Shown here: one piece after another, positions 22,506 through 33,224 of the stretch
Position numbering within the stretch: position 1 is the first letter of the stretch
Layout of the letters: each line of letters opens with the position of its first letter
Source: Tabrizicola sp. TH137
GTDB lineage: Bacteria > Pseudomonadota > Alphaproteobacteria > Rhodobacterales > Rhodobacteraceae
Assembly (NCBI RefSeq): GCF_002855575.1
Contig: NZ_PKRQ01000002.1
Location: forward strand, 744,001-808,000
Length of the DNA stretch: 64,000 nucleotides
Reading direction: 5' to 3'
Notes under the pieces: generated by a model
Database searches by the model: none
The model's input: only the letters and a program-made list of their open reading frames with translations
Told to the model about the DNA's origin: nothing
Made by a program: the position numbers and the translations under genes

Positions 22506-23843
22506 TCAGGGGCAGAACAGGTCGTTCGACAGCGCAAAGACCATCAGCGTCAGGATGGAGGCCAGCCCCACCGCCATCAGCACCCGCAGCGCGCGGGCCG
22601 AGGGCGGCTTCCCCGTCACCGCCTCATAGGCGTAGAACACCAGATGCCCGCCATCCAGCACCGGCACCGGAAACAGGTTCATCAACCCGACCGCCGTGGA
22701 CAGCATGGCAATGAACCAGATGAAGCTGGTCACCCCCGCGCTTGCCGCCGCGCTCGACGTTTCGGCAATCCCGATCGGCCCGCGCAAGTTGCACGAGGAA
22801 ATCGCCCCCGTCACCATGTGCCACAACCCCGAAAGCGAGGTCGTCGCAATGTCCCAGCTTTGCGTCACGCCAAGGCCAAGGCTTTCAAACACCCCCGGCC
22901 GCCGCGTCTCGGGCTCGAAATACAGCGCCCCGGTCAGACCGATCAGCCAGCGCGTCTCGAATCCGCCCTCGGCCAGCGGCAGGTCCACCCGGCGGGGCGT
23001 CAGGGTCAGGTCGATCTCTTCCCCGCCCCGCGACAGGCGCAGCGTCAGAGGTTCGCCCTCCGACGCGCCCACGATCTCGCGCAGTTGCGGAAAGGTCGCC
23101 ACCGGCATCCCGTTCACCGACAGGATGATGTCCCCCGCCTCCAGCCCCGCATCCCGCGCCGCCGAATCCGGCTGCACCGTCTCCACCACCGGCGGAAGCG
23201 GATGGCTGTCGCGCAGATCGACCTCCGCCCCCGCGCGATCCACCCGGTAATCCACCACCGCCAGATCCGGCAATTCGCCCGCCGCCTCCATGAAGGCCGC
23301 GAAATCCGGGGTTTCGATCCCCCCCATCGCCTCGATCCGGTCGCCCGGCTGCAAGGCCACCGTCTGCGCGGGAAGGGCGCGCACGCTGCCCACCGTCGGC
23401 GCATCCGTCGCCACGCCGTTCCACAGGAAGATCGCCGCAAAGATCGCGATGGACAGCACGAAGTTGAAGATCGGCCCGGCCGCCACCGTCGCCGTCCGCG
23501 CCCAGAGCGGCGCGCCATGCATCGTCGCGCGCCTCTGCTCCGCGCTCAGCGCCTCACTCTCCGCCGCCTGCCCGACCGAAGACGCATTCGCATCCCCCAT
23601 GAAGCGCACATAGCCCCCCAGAGGCAGCGCCGCCACCTGCCAGCGCGTCCCGCGCCGGTCCACGCCCGACCACAGGACTGGGCCGAAACCGATGGAAAAG
23701 ACCTCGGCATGGATGCCTGACCAGCGGCCCACGATATAGTGGCCGTATTCATGCACGAAGACGATGACGATCAGCGCGCCCACGAAGGCAAGCACGGTAT
23801 AGGCCAGACCGCCGAAACTGGGCATCAGATTGATCAGTTCCAC
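22506..23843 (-). CDS. rseP: RIP metalloprotease RseP (site-2 protease family)
   Basis: The 445-residue intramembrane zinc protease has its HEYGH active site in the first membrane helix (VGALIVIVFVHEYGHYIVG). The second metal ligand motif is NLFPVPVLDGGHLVFY near the C-terminus, with the PLGGYVRF motif between. A central PDZ domain is seen around SAARDAGLEAGDIILSVNGMPV. It probably cuts anti-sigma factors or signal-peptide remnants in the inner membrane. It stands six bases after dxr, in the conserved dxr-rseP-bamA order. Confidence 0.97.
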   Translation of the reverse strand: MELINLMPSFGGLAYTVLAFVGALIVIVFVHEYGHYIVGRWSGIHAEVFSIGFGPVLWSGVDRRGTRWQVAALPLGGYVRFMGDANASSVGQAAESEALSAEQRRATMHGAPLWARTATVAAGPIFNFVLSIAIFAAIFLWNGVATDAPTVGSVRALPAQTVALQPGDRIEAMGGIETPDFAAFMEAAGELPDLAVVDYRVDRAGAEVDLRDSHPLPPVVETVQPDSAARDAGLEAGDIILSVNGMPVATFPQLREIVGASEGEPLTLRLSRGGEEIDLTLTPRRVDLPLAEGGFETRWLIGLTGALYFEPETRRPGVFESLGLGVTQSWDIATTSLSGLWHMVTGAISSCNLRGPIGIAETSSAAASAGVTSFIWFIAMLSTAVGLMNLFPVPVLDGGHLVFYAYEAVTGKPPSARALRVLMAVGLASILTLMVFALSNDLFCP

Positions 23844-23849
23844 CCTAAC

Positions 23850-25031
23850 TCAGACCTCTCTCCTCGCAGCCGCGCATTCGGCCGCCCGTACCCTGGCATG
23901 ACGATCCATGGCCAGCACTTCTTCCAGTCCCGTCGGGGCATTTCTTAGGCCTGTCTCGGCCGAAAGAACGGCAAGCGTCTCCTCTACTACGGATGCCATA
24001 CCAAGGAATCCAAGCCGTCCCGACATGAAATAATCGAGAGCAACCTCCTTCGCCGCGTTGAAGGCCGCCCCGGACAGGCCGCGAATCTCCATCACCTCGC
24101 GCGCCAGCCGCAGCGCGGGGAAGCGTTCCGCATCCGGCGCCTCGAAACTCAGGGAACCCAGCCGCGCCAGGTCCAGCCGCTCCACCGGCACATGCCCGCG
24201 CTCGGGCCAATGCAGCGCAAAGCCGATCGCATGGCGCATGTCCGCCGGCCCCAGATGCGCCATCACCCCCCCGTCGCGGAACCCGACAAGGGCATGGACG
24301 ATGCTCTGCGGATGCACCAGAACCTCGATCATCTCGGGCGCGAAACCGAAGAATTCCCGCGTCTCGATCAGTTCCAGCGCCTTGTTGAACATCGACGCGC
24401 TGTCAATGCTGATCCGGCTGCCCATCGACCAGTTCGGATGCGCCTTCGCCTCCGCCACCGTCGCCCGCGCCAGCTTTTCCAAAGGCCAGGTCCGGAACGG
24501 CCCGCCCGAGGCGGTGATGATGACCCGCTCCACCGCCCCCGCATCCTCGCCCGTCAGGGCCTGGAACACCGCCGAATGCTCGCTGTCCACCGGCAGGATC
24601 GTCGCCCCATGGGCCTTGGCCGTCGCCAGCAGCAGCGGCCCCGCCGTCACCAGGCTTTCCTTGTTGGCCAGCGCCAGAATCCCGCCATGGCGCAGCGCCC
24701 GCAATCCCGGCACCAGCCCGGCCGCGCCCACGATGCCGCTCATTACCCAGTCGGCCGGGCGATCCGCCGCTTCGGCGATGGCCTCCGCCCCCGCCGCCGC
24801 CTCGACCCCCGATCCCGCCAGCGCCGCCCGCAAGGCGGGCAGTTCCTCCTCATGCGCCGTCACCGCCACCTCGGCCCGCAACTCGCGCGCCATCTCGGCC
24901 AGCAGCGCCACGTTGCGCGCCCCGGTCAGGGCCACGGTCCGATAGGCCTCGGCCCCGCCCGCCCTGCGGATCAGGTCGAAAGTGCTCTGCCCGATGGAGC
25001 CGGTGGCCCCGAAGATGGATATGGAACGCAT
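23850..25031 (-). CDS. dxr: 1-deoxy-D-xylulose 5-phosphate reductoisomerase
   Basis: The 393-residue NADPH-dependent enzyme makes methylerythritol phosphate, the committed step of the MEP isoprenoid path. The nucleotide site SIFGATGSIGQSTFDLIRR is at the N-terminus. Active-site segments LPVDSEHSAVFQAL, TASGGPFR and HPNWSMGSRISIDSASMFNKALE are intact. The start is four bases after the cdsA stop, so the genes are co-transcribed. Confidence 0.98.
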   Translation of the reverse strand: MRSISIFGATGSIGQSTFDLIRRAGGAEAYRTVALTGARNVALLAEMARELRAEVAVTAHEEELPALRAALAGSGVEAAAGAEAIAEAADRPADWVMSGIVGAAGLVPGLRALRHGGILALANKESLVTAGPLLLATAKAHGATILPVDSEHSAVFQALTGEDAGAVERVIITASGGPFRTWPLEKLARATVAEAKAHPNWSMGSRISIDSASMFNKALELIETREFFGFAPEMIEVLVHPQSIVHALVGFRDGGVMAHLGPADMRHAIGFALHWPERGHVPVERLDLARLGSLSFEAPDAERFPALRLAREVMEIRGLSGAAFNAAKEVALDYFMSGRLGFLGMASVVEETLAVLSAETGLRNAPTGLEEVLAMDRHARVRAAECAAARREV

Positions 25032-25035
25032 GCCC

Positions 25036-25851
25036 TCAGCCGATCGGTAGGTCCTTGAAGAACAATCCCAGCAGCATCACCAGAACCGTGGCCCCGATCA
25101 ATGCGTCGAACCGGTCCAGCAGCCCGCCATGACCGGGGATGAGCTGCGAGGAATCCTTGACCCCCGCCCGCCGCTTCATCCAGCTTTCCAGGATGTCCCC
25201 CAACTGCCCCGCCAGCGCCACCACCGGCGACAGCAGCACCAGAAGCCAGCCGCCCATCCCGGCCAGCACGAATCCCAGCCCCACCAGCACCGCCCCGATC
25301 CAGCCCGCCACCGTGCCGGACCAGGTCTTCTTCGGGCTGACCGCAGGCCAGAATTTCGGCCCCCCGATCATCCGCCCGGCGAAATAGCCCGCCACATCCG
25401 ACGTCACCACCACAATGACCAGCCACAGGATGCCCGTCGTTCCCGCCTCGTCGCGGAACTCCACCAGACCATAGCCCGCCACCATGATCGCCACCGCATA
25501 GGCCGCCGCGATCCGCCGGTCCCGCCGCGGCGTCAGCGCCAGCGCAAAGGCCGGCACCGTCAGGAAGGCCGCCGCCAGGTCAGACCGCAGCAGCAGCGCC
25601 GCCCCGAGCGAGGCCGCCGCCAGCCCCGCCATCAGCAAGGGCCGGTTCCGCTGCACCGGTGCGGTGATCGAGGCCAGTTCCCAGATCATCCCCGCCGTCA
25701 GAAGCACCACCAGCACCGCGAAGGACGGCCCGCCCAGCCAGATTTCCGCCGCGCCCACCGCGATCATCACCACGGCAGAGACGACGCGGGGCCGCAAATC
25801 GTTCCAACGCCCCGCAACCGCGGGCCCGCCGCCGCCCTCCGTCCCGGTCAT
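25036..25851 (-). CDS. cdsA: Phosphatidate cytidylyltransferase
   Basis: The 271-residue multi-helix inner-membrane enzyme makes CDP-diacylglycerol for phospholipid synthesis. The C-terminal family signature is visible as SPKKTWSGTVAGWIGAV and LGDILESWMKRRAGVKDSSQLIPGHGGLLDRFDALIGA. It overlaps uppS by four bases, in the standard uppS-cdsA-dxr order. Confidence 0.96.
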   Translation of the reverse strand: MTGTEGGGGPAVAGRWNDLRPRVVSAVVMIAVGAAEIWLGGPSFAVLVVLLTAGMIWELASITAPVQRNRPLLMAGLAAASLGAALLLRSDLAAAFLTVPAFALALTPRRDRRIAAAYAVAIMVAGYGLVEFRDEAGTTGILWLVIVVVTSDVAGYFAGRMIGGPKFWPAVSPKKTWSGTVAGWIGAVLVGLGFVLAGMGGWLLVLLSPVVALAGQLGDILESWMKRRAGVKDSSQLIPGHGGLLDRFDALIGATVLVMLLGLFFKDLPIG

Positions 25852-26639
25852 GCCCGGACCACGCCGCCGAACCGGCGCTCCCTGTTGCCGAACCGCGCCA
25901 CGATGGCCGACAATTCCGTCGCCGTGAAATCCGGCCAGAGCGTCGGCGTGAATTCATATTCCGCATAGGCCGCCTGCCAGGGCAGGAAATTCGAGGTGCG
26001 CGTCTCGCCGCTGGTGCGGATCACCAGATCGGGGTCCGGCAGATCGGCCGTATCCAGATGCTGCGCAAAGACGGCATCCGTCACCGCTTCCGGCGCCAGC
26101 CGCCCCTCGGCCACCGCCCGCGCCACGGCCCGCGCCGCCCGCGCAATCTCGTCCCGCCCGCCGTAATTGATCGCCACCGTCAGGTTCAACTGCGTCCCGG
26201 CGGCGGTGCGCGCCTCGATCCCGGCCATCATCGCCTGCAACTTCGGGTCCAGCCGCGTCCGGTCGCCGATAAAGCGCAGCCGCACCCCCTCGACCGAAAG
26301 CCGGTCCGCCTCGCGCTCGATATAGCGGGCAAAGATGGCCATCAGGCCAAGCACCTCTTCGGTGGACCGCTTCCAGTTCTCGGTGGAAAAGGCATAGACC
26401 GTCAGCCAGCGGATGCCGAGGTCGGGGCAGGCCCGCACGATCTCGCGCACCCGTTCGGCCCCGCGCCGATGGCCCACGAGGCGCGGCCAACCCCGCGTCG
26501 TGGCCCATCTTCCGTTGCCATCCATGATGATGGCGACATGCTCCGCAGGCCGGGACGGGCGCGACGGTTCCTTGCTCTCACCTATGCCCAATCCCGGTCT
26601 CCCCCCATCGCCCGCCGCCGCCCACCGGCCACGGGCCAT
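25848..26639 (-). CDS. uppS: Isoprenyl (di-trans,poly-cis-undecaprenyl) diphosphate synthase
   Basis: The product, up to 263 residues, condenses isopentenyl diphosphate into the long cis-polyprenyl carrier for peptidoglycan and LPS. The signature HVAIIMDGNGRWAT carries the catalytic Asp. LTVYAFSTENWKRS, LNLTVAINYGGRDEI and DLVIRTSGETRTSNFLPWQ follow in order. The start is uncertain: the ATG at 26639 adds about 30 non-conserved residues, and an in-frame TTG at 26591 with a GGAG site nearby would give a more usual N-terminus. Confidence 0.96.
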   Translation of the reverse strand: MARGRWAAAGDGGRPGLGIGESKEPSRPSRPAEHVAIIMDGNGRWATTRGWPRLVGHRRGAERVREIVRACPDLGIRWLTVYAFSTENWKRSTEEVLGLMAIFARYIEREADRLSVEGVRLRFIGDRTRLDPKLQAMMAGIEARTAAGTQLNLTVAINYGGRDEIARAARAVARAVAEGRLAPEAVTDAVFAQHLDTADLPDPDLVIRTSGETRTSNFLPWQAAYAEYEFTPTLWPDFTATELSAIVARFGNRERRFGGVVRA

Positions 26640-26657
26640 CCTTCCCGTCCGACTGCC

Positions 26658-27224
26658 TCAGACCTGCATGATTTCGGCCTGCTTGGCCTCAAGCGCCTTG
26701 TCCACCGCAGCGATGGCCTTGTCGGTCAGGTCCTGCACCTCGTCCGCCCACATCTTCTGGTCGTCCTCGGACATGCCCGCCGTCTTGGCCTTCTTGATCT
26801 GGTCCATCCCGTCACGACGCACGTTGCGGATGGCGATCTTGGCGCTCTCGGCATATTGCGAGGCGACCTTGGCCAGTTCCTTGCGCCGCTGTTCATTCAG
26901 TTCCGGGATCGGCAGCCGGATCAGCGGCCCGTCGGTCACCGGGTTGATGCCCAGCCCGCTTTCGCGGATCGCCTTCTCCACCTTGCCGATCATGCCCTTG
27001 TCCCAGACATTGATCACCACCATGCGCGGCTCCGGCACGTTCACCGTGCCAAGCTGGTTGATGGGCGTCATCTGCCCATAGGCTTCCACCTGGATGGGAT
27101 CGAGAAGCTGCGCCGAGGCCCGCCCCGTCCGGAGCGAGGCGAATTCCGTCTTCAGCGCCGTCATCGCGCCGTCCATCCGGCGCTGGATCGCGTCAAGGTC
27201 GATGTCGAGGTCGTCAGCCGACAT
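26658..27224 (-). CDS. frr: Ribosome recycling factor
   Basis: The 188-residue factor separates ribosomal subunits after termination, together with EF-G. It has the family pattern [46 protein letters not shown], then [25 protein letters not shown] and [16 protein letters not shown]. The ATG at 27224 follows GGAAGACC, a better start than 27239. It is downstream of pyrH on the same strand. Confidence 0.98.
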   Translation of the reverse strand: MSADDLDIDLDAIQRRMDGAMTALKTEFASLRTGRASAQLLDPIQVEAYGQMTPINQLGTVNVPEPRMVVINVWDKGMIGKVEKAIRESGLGINPVTDGPLIRLPIPELNEQRRKELAKVASQYAESAKIAIRNVRRDGMDQIKKAKTAGMSEDDQKMWADEVQDLTDKAIAAVDKALEAKQAEIMQV

Positions 27225-27327
27225 ATGGTCTTCCTTCATAGCCCGGCCCGCAGCGGGGCCGTTTCCTAGCTCTATAGCAGAGCGTCACGATAACGGAACA
27301 GGGGGTAGGGCGGCCTTCGCCCCCACC

Positions 27328-28062
27328 TTACCCTTGCACCCGCGTATAGGTGCCCTCGCCCCGCAGGATGCCGCGGAACCCGCCCGGCTCATCCAGCGAG
27401 AAGACGATGATCGGCAGGTTGTTGTCCCGCGCCAGCGCAATGGCCGAGGCATCCATCACCCCCAGATGCTTGGCCAGACATTCGTCATAGCTCACGATGT
27501 CATAGCGCTTGGCATCGGCATGTTTCTTGGGGTCCTTGTCATAGACCCCGTCCACCTTCGTCCCCTTGAAGATCGCCTGGCAGGCCATCTCGTTGGCGCG
27601 CAGCGTCGCCGCCGTATCCGTGGTGAAATAGGGGTTGCCCGTCCCGGCCGCGAAGATGCAGACCCGCTTCTTCTCCAGATGCCGCACCGCGCGGCGGCGG
27701 ATATAGGGTTCGCAGACCTGATCCATCGGGATCGCGCTGATCACCCGCGTAAACACCCCCAGCGATTCGAGCGCCGACTGCATCGCCAGCGCATTCATCA
27801 CCGTGGCCAGCATCCCCATGTAATCCGCCGTCGTCCGCTCCATCCCCTGTGCCGATCCGGCCAGCCCGCGGAAGATGTTGCCGCCGCCGATCACCATGCA
27901 GATCTCGACGCCCAGATCATGGACCGACTTCACCTCCTGCGCGATGCGCTGCACCGTGGGCGGATGCAGGCCGAATCCCTGATCCCCCATCAAGGCCTCG
28001 CCAGAAATCTTGAGCATCACGCGCCGATAGGTGACCGATGCATCAAGACCCGGTTTGGACAT
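27328..28062 (-). CDS. pyrH: UMP kinase
   Basis: The 244-residue hexameric kinase turns UMP into [22 protein letters not shown] opens the amino-acid-kinase fold. [37 protein letters not shown] and [22 protein letters not shown] form the nucleotide and UMP sites. It heads the pyrH-frr-uppS envelope/translation cluster. Upstream, about 175 bases separate it from the divergent miaA. Confidence 0.98.
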   Translation of the reverse strand: MSKPGLDASVTYRRVMLKISGEALMGDQGFGLHPPTVQRIAQEVKSVHDLGVEICMVIGGGNIFRGLAGSAQGMERTTADYMGMLATVMNALAMQSALESLGVFTRVISAIPMDQVCEPYIRRRAVRHLEKKRVCIFAAGTGNPYFTTDTAATLRANEMACQAIFKGTKVDGVYDKDPKKHADAKRYDIVSYDECLAKHLGVMDASAIALARDNNLPIIVFSLDEPGGFRGILRGEGTYTRVQG

Positions 28063-28237
28063 GGGAAACCCCGCTTTTCGTGATATCGGTTGGACTGCGC
28101 CGCAAAATGTATGAAAACGGCGGCGGGTTCAACCGGGAACGCCGCAGCCCGCCCCGCCCCGCCGGCGGATGGCCGCGACGCTCCCTCCCGCAGCCCCGCA
28201 CCGCCCCGAAGCCGCACCGGAAAGCCCGCCGCCGCGC

Positions 28238-29110
28238 ATGACCGACCTGCTTGCCTCCCTCTCGCGCGATGCGCCGCTCCTGATCGCCGGCCCCACCGCC
28301 AGCGGCAAATCCGCCCTCGCCCTCGCCCTCGCCGCCCGCGACGGGCGCCTCGTGGTCAATGCCGATGCGTTGCAGGTCTATGGCTGCTGGCACCTCCTCA
28401 CCGCCCGCCCCTCGCCGCAGGACGAGGCCGCCGCCCCCCATGCCCTCTACGGCCACATCCCCCGCGATGCGGCCTATTCCGTCGGCCATTGGCTGCGGGA
28501 ACTGGCCCCCCTCCTCTCCCGCCCCGTCGTGATCGTGGGCGGCACCGGCCTCTACTTCACCGCCCTCACCGAAGGGCTGGCCGATATCCCGCCCACGCCC
28601 CCTGCGATCCGGGCCGAGGCAGACCGCATCCGCCTTGCCGAAGGCGCCGCCGCCCTCCTCGCCGCGCTCGACCCCGCCACCGCCGCCCGGATCGACCAAC
28701 GCAATCCCGCCCGCATCCAGCGCGCCTGGGAAGTCCTCCATGCCACCGGGCGCGGCCTTGCCGACTGGCAGGCCGAGACCGGCCCCCCTCTCCTGCCCCT
28801 CGATCAGGCGCAGGCCATCGTCCTCACCCCCGATCCCGCCTGGCTCAACAGCCGCATCGACCGCCGCTTCGACGCGATGATCGCCCAGGGCGCGCTCGAC
28901 GAGGTCCGGGCCGAGCTTCCCCATTGGGACCCGGCCCGTCCCTCCGCCCGCGCCATCGGCGCGCCCGAACTCGTGGCCCATCTGCTAGGCGAGACGGACC
29001 TGCCCGCCGCCATCGCCGCCGCCAAGACCGCCTCCCACCAATATGCCAAGCGTCAGCGCACCTGGTTCCGCTCCCGCATGGGCGCCTGGCGGCGCATCGC
29101 CCTGCCGTGA
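28238..29110 (+). CDS. miaA: tRNA dimethylallyltransferase
   Basis: The 290-residue enzyme adds a dimethylallyl group to A37 of tRNAs reading UNN codons. The P-loop is [20 protein letters not shown] near residue 20, followed by [19 protein letters not shown] and [18 protein letters not shown]. The C-terminal [14 protein letters not shown] segment is diagnostic. The ATG at 28238 is chosen over 28169, which would add a proline-rich leader. This stand-alone gene is divergent from pyrH. Confidence 0.96.
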   Translation: MTDLLASLSRDAPLLIAGPTASGKSALALALAARDGRLVVNADALQVYGCWHLLTARPSPQDEAAAPHALYGHIPRDAAYSVGHWLRELAPLLSRPVVIVGGTGLYFTALTEGLADIPPTPPAIRAEADRIRLAEGAAALLAALDPATAARIDQRNPARIQRAWEVLHATGRGLADWQAETGPPLLPLDQAQAIVLTPDPAWLNSRIDRRFDAMIAQGALDEVRAELPHWDPARPSARAIGAPELVAHLLGETDLPAAIAAAKTASHQYAKRQRTWFRSRMGAWRRIALP

Positions 29111-29225
29111 TCGCCCGCCGGTTGCACCCGGCTTATCAACAACCACCCGAATCCCTTGTGGATAACCCCCTCCGCCCTGCCGCCCTTGCCATCTTTTTGC
29201 TTGGGTTGCCTGCGAAGACCCTTGT

Positions 29226-30083
29226 ATGATTCGAACAAGGACCCCCTCGGAAGACCCAAAGATGGAAGACCAGAACCAGCAAGCAGCCGCGTCCGGCGCG
29301 ACTGGCGGGCAGGCCCGTCTTGTCGCGATTCCGCGCCTTGCCGCCGGTGGCCGCTGGCGGGTGGAGGCGATGCGCTCCGTCTCGGAGGCGCAGCTTCTGT
29401 GGTTCACCAAGGGTCAGGGCCGCATCACCATCGCAGGCATCACCCGCGGCTACACCGCCAACAACGCCGTCTTCATCCCCGCCGGGGTCATGCATGGCTT
29501 CGAAGTCGGCCCCCAGGTCTTCGGCACCGCCGTCTTCTTCGGCAAGGACTGCACGATCCCCCTGCCCGCCACCCCCCAGATCCTCCGGATCCGCGAGGTG
29601 CATGCCCAGCAGGAGGTCAATGTCATCCTCGACATGATCCTACGCGAGATGAATTCCGACAGCCCCGCGCATGAACGCGCGACGCGGCACTACCTCGGCC
29701 TGCTCGGCGTCTGGCTCGAACGCCAGACGACGAAGGCCGCCCCCGAACAATCCAAGCCCGACGCCGCAAAGCGCCTCGTCGCGCGCTACACCGCGCTTCT
29801 GGAACGCGATTTCCGCACCGGGGCCGGGGTCGGCGAATTCGCCGCCGCGCTGGGAGTCACGCCCACCCATCTGTCGCGCTGCTGCCGCCAGGCCTGCGGC
29901 CGCTCGGCCATCTCTCTCCTCCAGGACCGCCGCATCTTCGAAGCCCGCCGCCTGCTGGCCGAAACCCGGATGCCGGTCGGCGAAATCGGCGCCAGCCTCG
30001 GCTTCACCTCCGCGGCCTATTTCACCCGCGCCTTCCAGCACCTGACCGGCAAATCCCCCACCGAATTCCGCCGGTCCGTCTGA
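29226..30083 (+). CDS. AraC-family transcriptional regulator
   Basis: The 285-residue protein has an N-terminal cupin-like sensor domain (FTKGQGRITIAGITRGYTANNAVFIPAGVMHGFEV, residues about 60-95) and a C-terminal double helix-turn-helix (GVGEFAAALGVTPTHLSRCCRQ ... MPVGEIGASLGFTSAAYFTRAFQHLTGKSPTEFRR). It probably senses a small molecule and activates a nearby operon. It precedes the ABC importer on the same strand with 268 bases between them, so the importer is a likely target. An ATG at 29262 (MEDQNQQ) may be the true start. Confidence 0.88.
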   Translation: MIRTRTPSEDPKMEDQNQQAAASGATGGQARLVAIPRLAAGGRWRVEAMRSVSEAQLLWFTKGQGRITIAGITRGYTANNAVFIPAGVMHGFEVGPQVFGTAVFFGKDCTIPLPATPQILRIREVHAQQEVNVILDMILREMNSDSPAHERATRHYLGLLGVWLERQTTKAAPEQSKPDAAKRLVARYTALLERDFRTGAGVGEFAAALGVTPTHLSRCCRQACGRSAISLLQDRRIFEARRLLAETRMPVGEIGASLGFTSAAYFTRAFQHLTGKSPTEFRRSV

Positions 30084-30177
30084 TCACTTCTTCTCCAACA
30101 TTACCCGATCCGGCGGCATCCAGACAGATGCGGCAGGAATCTGTCGCGATCAGACCATCAATCGACGAATCCAAGCG

Positions 30178-30209
30178 TTGACGGATGGCGGAAAAAGGTG
30201 CGCTATAAC
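30178..30209 (+). promoter_or_regulatory. Candidate promoter of the ABC importer operon
   Basis: TTGACG at 30178-30183 is followed by GCTATAAC at 30202-30209; spacing is 18 bases if GCTATA is used and 20 if TATAAC is used. It lies about 140 bases before the binding-protein gene, downstream of the AraC regulator gene. This is the only good sigma-70-like pair noticed in this 268-base gap. Confidence 0.4.
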
Positions 30210-30351
30210 GGAGGCAAGCGCGCGCCCGCCGCTGGCAGTCTCCGGGTCATGCCCCGCCATCGCGCGGGACTTGGGCCGAGGCGCCTGAAGGAGTGGTGGC
30301 GTGGGCCAACATAACAACAAGCGCAGCCACTGCCTGCTCAGGGAGACCACG

Positions 30352-31998
30352 ATGAAAGACACGATCGAGACCGCCAAGCTGCATCCGGCGGCCCTCATGT
30401 ATGCACAGGAAACCCGCGACGGCGCGATGTCCCGCCGCGAATTCCTCGCCCGTACCACCGCCCTTGGCGTTTCGGCCGCCGCCGCCTATGCCCTGATCGG
30501 CATGGATGCGCCGGCCCAGGCGCAAGACACCCCGACGGCCGGCGGCACGCTGCGCATGTCGATGGAAATCAAGGCGCTGAAAGACCCGCGCACCGCCGAC
30601 TGGTCGCAGATCGCCAACGTCACCCGCGGCTGGCTGGAATATCTCGTCGAATACAACAATGACGGCTCCATCCGCGGCATGCTGCTGGAAAGCTGGGAAG
30701 CCAATGCCGACGCGACCGAATACACGCTGAAGGTCCGTTCGGGCGTGAAGTGGAACAACGGCGACGATTTCACCGCCGATGACGTGGCGCATAACTTCGC
30801 CCGCTGGGGCGATGGCAATGTCGAGGGCAACTCGATGCCGGGCCGCATCACCATGCTGGTGGATGCCGAAAAGAAGGCGCTCCGCGATGGTGCCGTGACG
30901 GTCGTTGACCCGCTCACCGTGAAACTCACCCTCTCCGCCCCCGACGTGTCGCTGATGGCGGGCCTCGCCGACTATCCGGCCGCCGTCGTCCACAAGACCT
31001 ATGAAAACGGCGACCCGACCCAGACCCCCGGCACCGGCCCCTATCTGCCGGAATCCGTCGAAGTCGGCGTGAAGGCGCATCTGGTCAAGAACGCCAACCA
31101 CACCTGGTGGGGCACCGCCGTCTATGGCGGCCCGTATCTCGACCGGATCGAATATACCGACCTCGGCACCGACCCCTCGGCAGAGGTGAACGCCGCCGCC
31201 GCCGGTGAACTCGACGCCACCTACCAGTCCACCGGCGAATTCATCGAACAGTTCGATGCGCTGGGCTGGACGAAGTCCGAAGCCGTCACCGCCGCCACCC
31301 TCGCCGTGCGCTTCAACCAGCTCGCGGAAGAGTACAAGGACGTCAATGTCCGCAACGGCCTGATCAAATGCGTGGACAACAAGGTCGTCCTCGAACTCGG
31401 CTATTCGAACCTCGGCACCGTGGCTGAAAACCACCATGTCTGCCCGATCCATCCCGAATACTACGCCCTGCCCCCGCTGACGGCTGACCCCGCGGCTGGC
31501 AAGCAGATGGTCGTCGATGCGGGCAAGGGTGACTTCGAGTTCGAACTGATCTCGCTCGACGATAGCTGGCAGGCCGCAACCTGCGACGCCATCGCCGCGC
31601 AGATCCGCGACGCGGGGCTGAACATCAAGCGCACCGTGCTGCCGGGTTCGACCTTCTGGAACGACTGGCTGAAATACCCGTTCTCGGCCACCGAATGGAA
31701 CATGCGTCCGCTCGGCGTCCAGATCCTCGCGCTCGCCTACCGCTCGGGCGAGGCCTGGAACGAATCCGCCTTCTCCAACGCGGAATTCGATGCCGAACTC
31801 GCCAAGGCGCTGTCGATCAACGACGCCAAGGCCCGTTCGGAAGTGATGAAGCGTCTGGAAGAGATCATGCAGGAACAGGGCGTGATGGTGCAGCCCTACT
31901 GGCGCTCCATCTACCGCCACTTCGACCCGAAGGTGAAGGGGGCCGACATGCACGCGACCTTCGAACACCATCACTACAAGTGGTCGATCTCCGCCTGA
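30352..31998 (+). CDS. ABC transporter substrate-binding protein, family 5 (peptide/nickel/opine type)
   Basis: The 548-residue periplasmic binding protein has a twin-arginine signal: [25 protein letters not shown] near residue 25-50, ending in AQAQ. The mature part has the SBP family 5 pattern [44 protein letters not shown]. Such proteins bind peptides, opines, nickel chelates or sugars; the ligand cannot be read from sequence. The ATG at 30352 has GGGAGACC upstream; a GTG at 30301 is less likely. Permeases and an ATPase follow. A Tat signal suggests export as a folded protein. Confidence 0.92.
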   Translation: MKDTIETAKLHPAALMYAQETRDGAMSRREFLARTTALGVSAAAAYALIGMDAPAQAQDTPTAGGTLRMSMEIKALKDPRTADWSQIANVTRGWLEYLVEYNNDGSIRGMLLESWEANADATEYTLKVRSGVKWNNGDDFTADDVAHNFARWGDGNVEGNSMPGRITMLVDAEKKALRDGAVTVVDPLTVKLTLSAPDVSLMAGLADYPAAVVHKTYENGDPTQTPGTGPYLPESVEVGVKAHLVKNANHTWWGTAVYGGPYLDRIEYTDLGTDPSAEVNAAAAGELDATYQSTGEFIEQFDALGWTKSEAVTAATLAVRFNQLAEEYKDVNVRNGLIKCVDNKVVLELGYSNLGTVAENHHVCPIHPEYYALPPLTADPAAGKQMVVDAGKGDFEFELISLDDSWQAATCDAIAAQIRDAGLNIKRTVLPGSTFWNDWLKYPFSATEWNMRPLGVQILALAYRSGEAWNESAFSNAEFDAELAKALSINDAKARSEVMKRLEEIMQEQGVMVQPYWRSIYRHFDPKVKGADMHATFEHHHYKWSISA

Positions 31999-32129
31999 TC
32001 CGCAGGGCCTGATCCGATGCGCGGGGGCCTGTCCCCCGCGCATCCTCCGCCGCCGTCCCCGGAGCCGTCGGGACCACCCGCTTCCCGCGATTCCGTGCCC
32101 TTCGCCCCCTCACCGGGAAAGGATGAGCC

Positions 32130-33215
32130 ATGCTCTCGTTCGTGCTGCGGCGCATCGGCGTCATGATCCTGACCGCCTTCGCGCTGACCTTCATCGTCTT
32201 CTACATGACGAACCTGCCGCCCAACCTCGAGAAGCTGGCAAAGTCCGAGGCATCGGTCAGGATGGATGATGCAGCCGTCGCAAGCTGGCTGGAAGAGAAC
32301 GGCCATACCGGCCCCGTCCTCATGCGCTATGGCGAATGGCTGGGCGCCCTGCCCGGCTGGACCCGGACCAACGAAGACGGCAAGATCACCGGCCGCTGCA
32401 TCATCGAAGGCCAGGACCCCGCCACCGCGCCCAGCCATTGCGGCATCCTCCAGGGCAACTGGGGCTATTCCACCGTCTTCAAGGCCCCCGTGACCGAAGT
32501 CCTCGCCCGCTCGCTCGGCGCCACCGGCTGGCTGATGCTCTGGGTGATGATCGTCATGGTGCCCTCCTCGCTCCTTCTCGGCGTCCTGTCGGGGATGCGC
32601 GAAGGCAGCCGCACCGACCGCGTCCTCTCCACCTTCGCCATCACCACCACCGCAACGCCGGAATATGTCTCGGGCGTCATCCTCATCGCGCTCCTCGCCT
32701 CCGCCACCGCCGGCATCTCCCCCATCCTGGCCGAGGCCGGCTGGATCGAAGGCAAGACGCTCTTCCCCGGCACCGCCACCTCCGCGATGGAAGACATCAC
32801 CTTCTGGAACTTCTTCCTCCCCGTGATGACCATCGCCCTCTACGGCATCGGCTACATCGCCCGCATGACCCGCGCCTCGATGACCGAGGTGATGACCCAG
32901 CAATATATCCGCACCGCCCGCCTCAAGGGCGTCTCCTTCCGCGAGGTCGTGATGAAACACGCCCTCCGCAACGCGCTGATCGCCCCCTTCACGGTGATCA
33001 TGCTGCAATTCCCCTGGCTCCTGAACGGCGTCGTGATCGTCGAGACGCTCTTCAACTACAAGGGCTTCGGCTGGACGCTGGTGCAGGCCGCAGGCAACAA
33101 CGACATCGACACGCTGCTCGCCTGCTCGGTCGTCGCCGTCTTCGTCGTGCTCGTCACGCAGCTGATCTCCGACATCGGCTACGTCTTCCTGAACCCCCGC
33201 ATCCGGCTCGCCTAA
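32130..33215 (+). CDS. ABC transporter permease, DppB type
   Basis: A 361-residue inner-membrane permease. A first membrane helix (VMILTAFALTFIVFYMTNLPP) is followed by a periplasmic stretch to about residue 120 and then five further helices. The EAA-type coupling loop TRASMTEVMTQQYIRTARLKGVSFREVVMKHALRNALI is intact. It belongs to the DppB/OppB group and should pair with the next permease. It lies 131 bases after the binding-protein gene. The periplasmic loop after helix 1 is long, about 90 residues. Confidence 0.93.
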   Translation: MLSFVLRRIGVMILTAFALTFIVFYMTNLPPNLEKLAKSEASVRMDDAAVASWLEENGHTGPVLMRYGEWLGALPGWTRTNEDGKITGRCIIEGQDPATAPSHCGILQGNWGYSTVFKAPVTEVLARSLGATGWLMLWVMIVMVPSSLLLGVLSGMREGSRTDRVLSTFAITTTATPEYVSGVILIALLASATAGISPILAEAGWIEGKTLFPGTATSAMEDITFWNFFLPVMTIALYGIGYIARMTRASMTEVMTQQYIRTARLKGVSFREVVMKHALRNALIAPFTVIMLQFPWLLNGVVIVETLFNYKGFGWTLVQAAGNNDIDTLLACSVVAVFVVLVTQLISDIGYVFLNPRIRLA

Positions 33216-33224
33216 GGACCACGC

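Noticed and set aside
27307-27340. GTAGGGCGG...CCACCTTAC as another copy of the 18-bp palindrome
   Set aside because: It is in the right place (just after pyrH on the minus strand) and can form a hairpin, but the arms differ too much from GGCGGGG/CCCCGCC to assign to the family.
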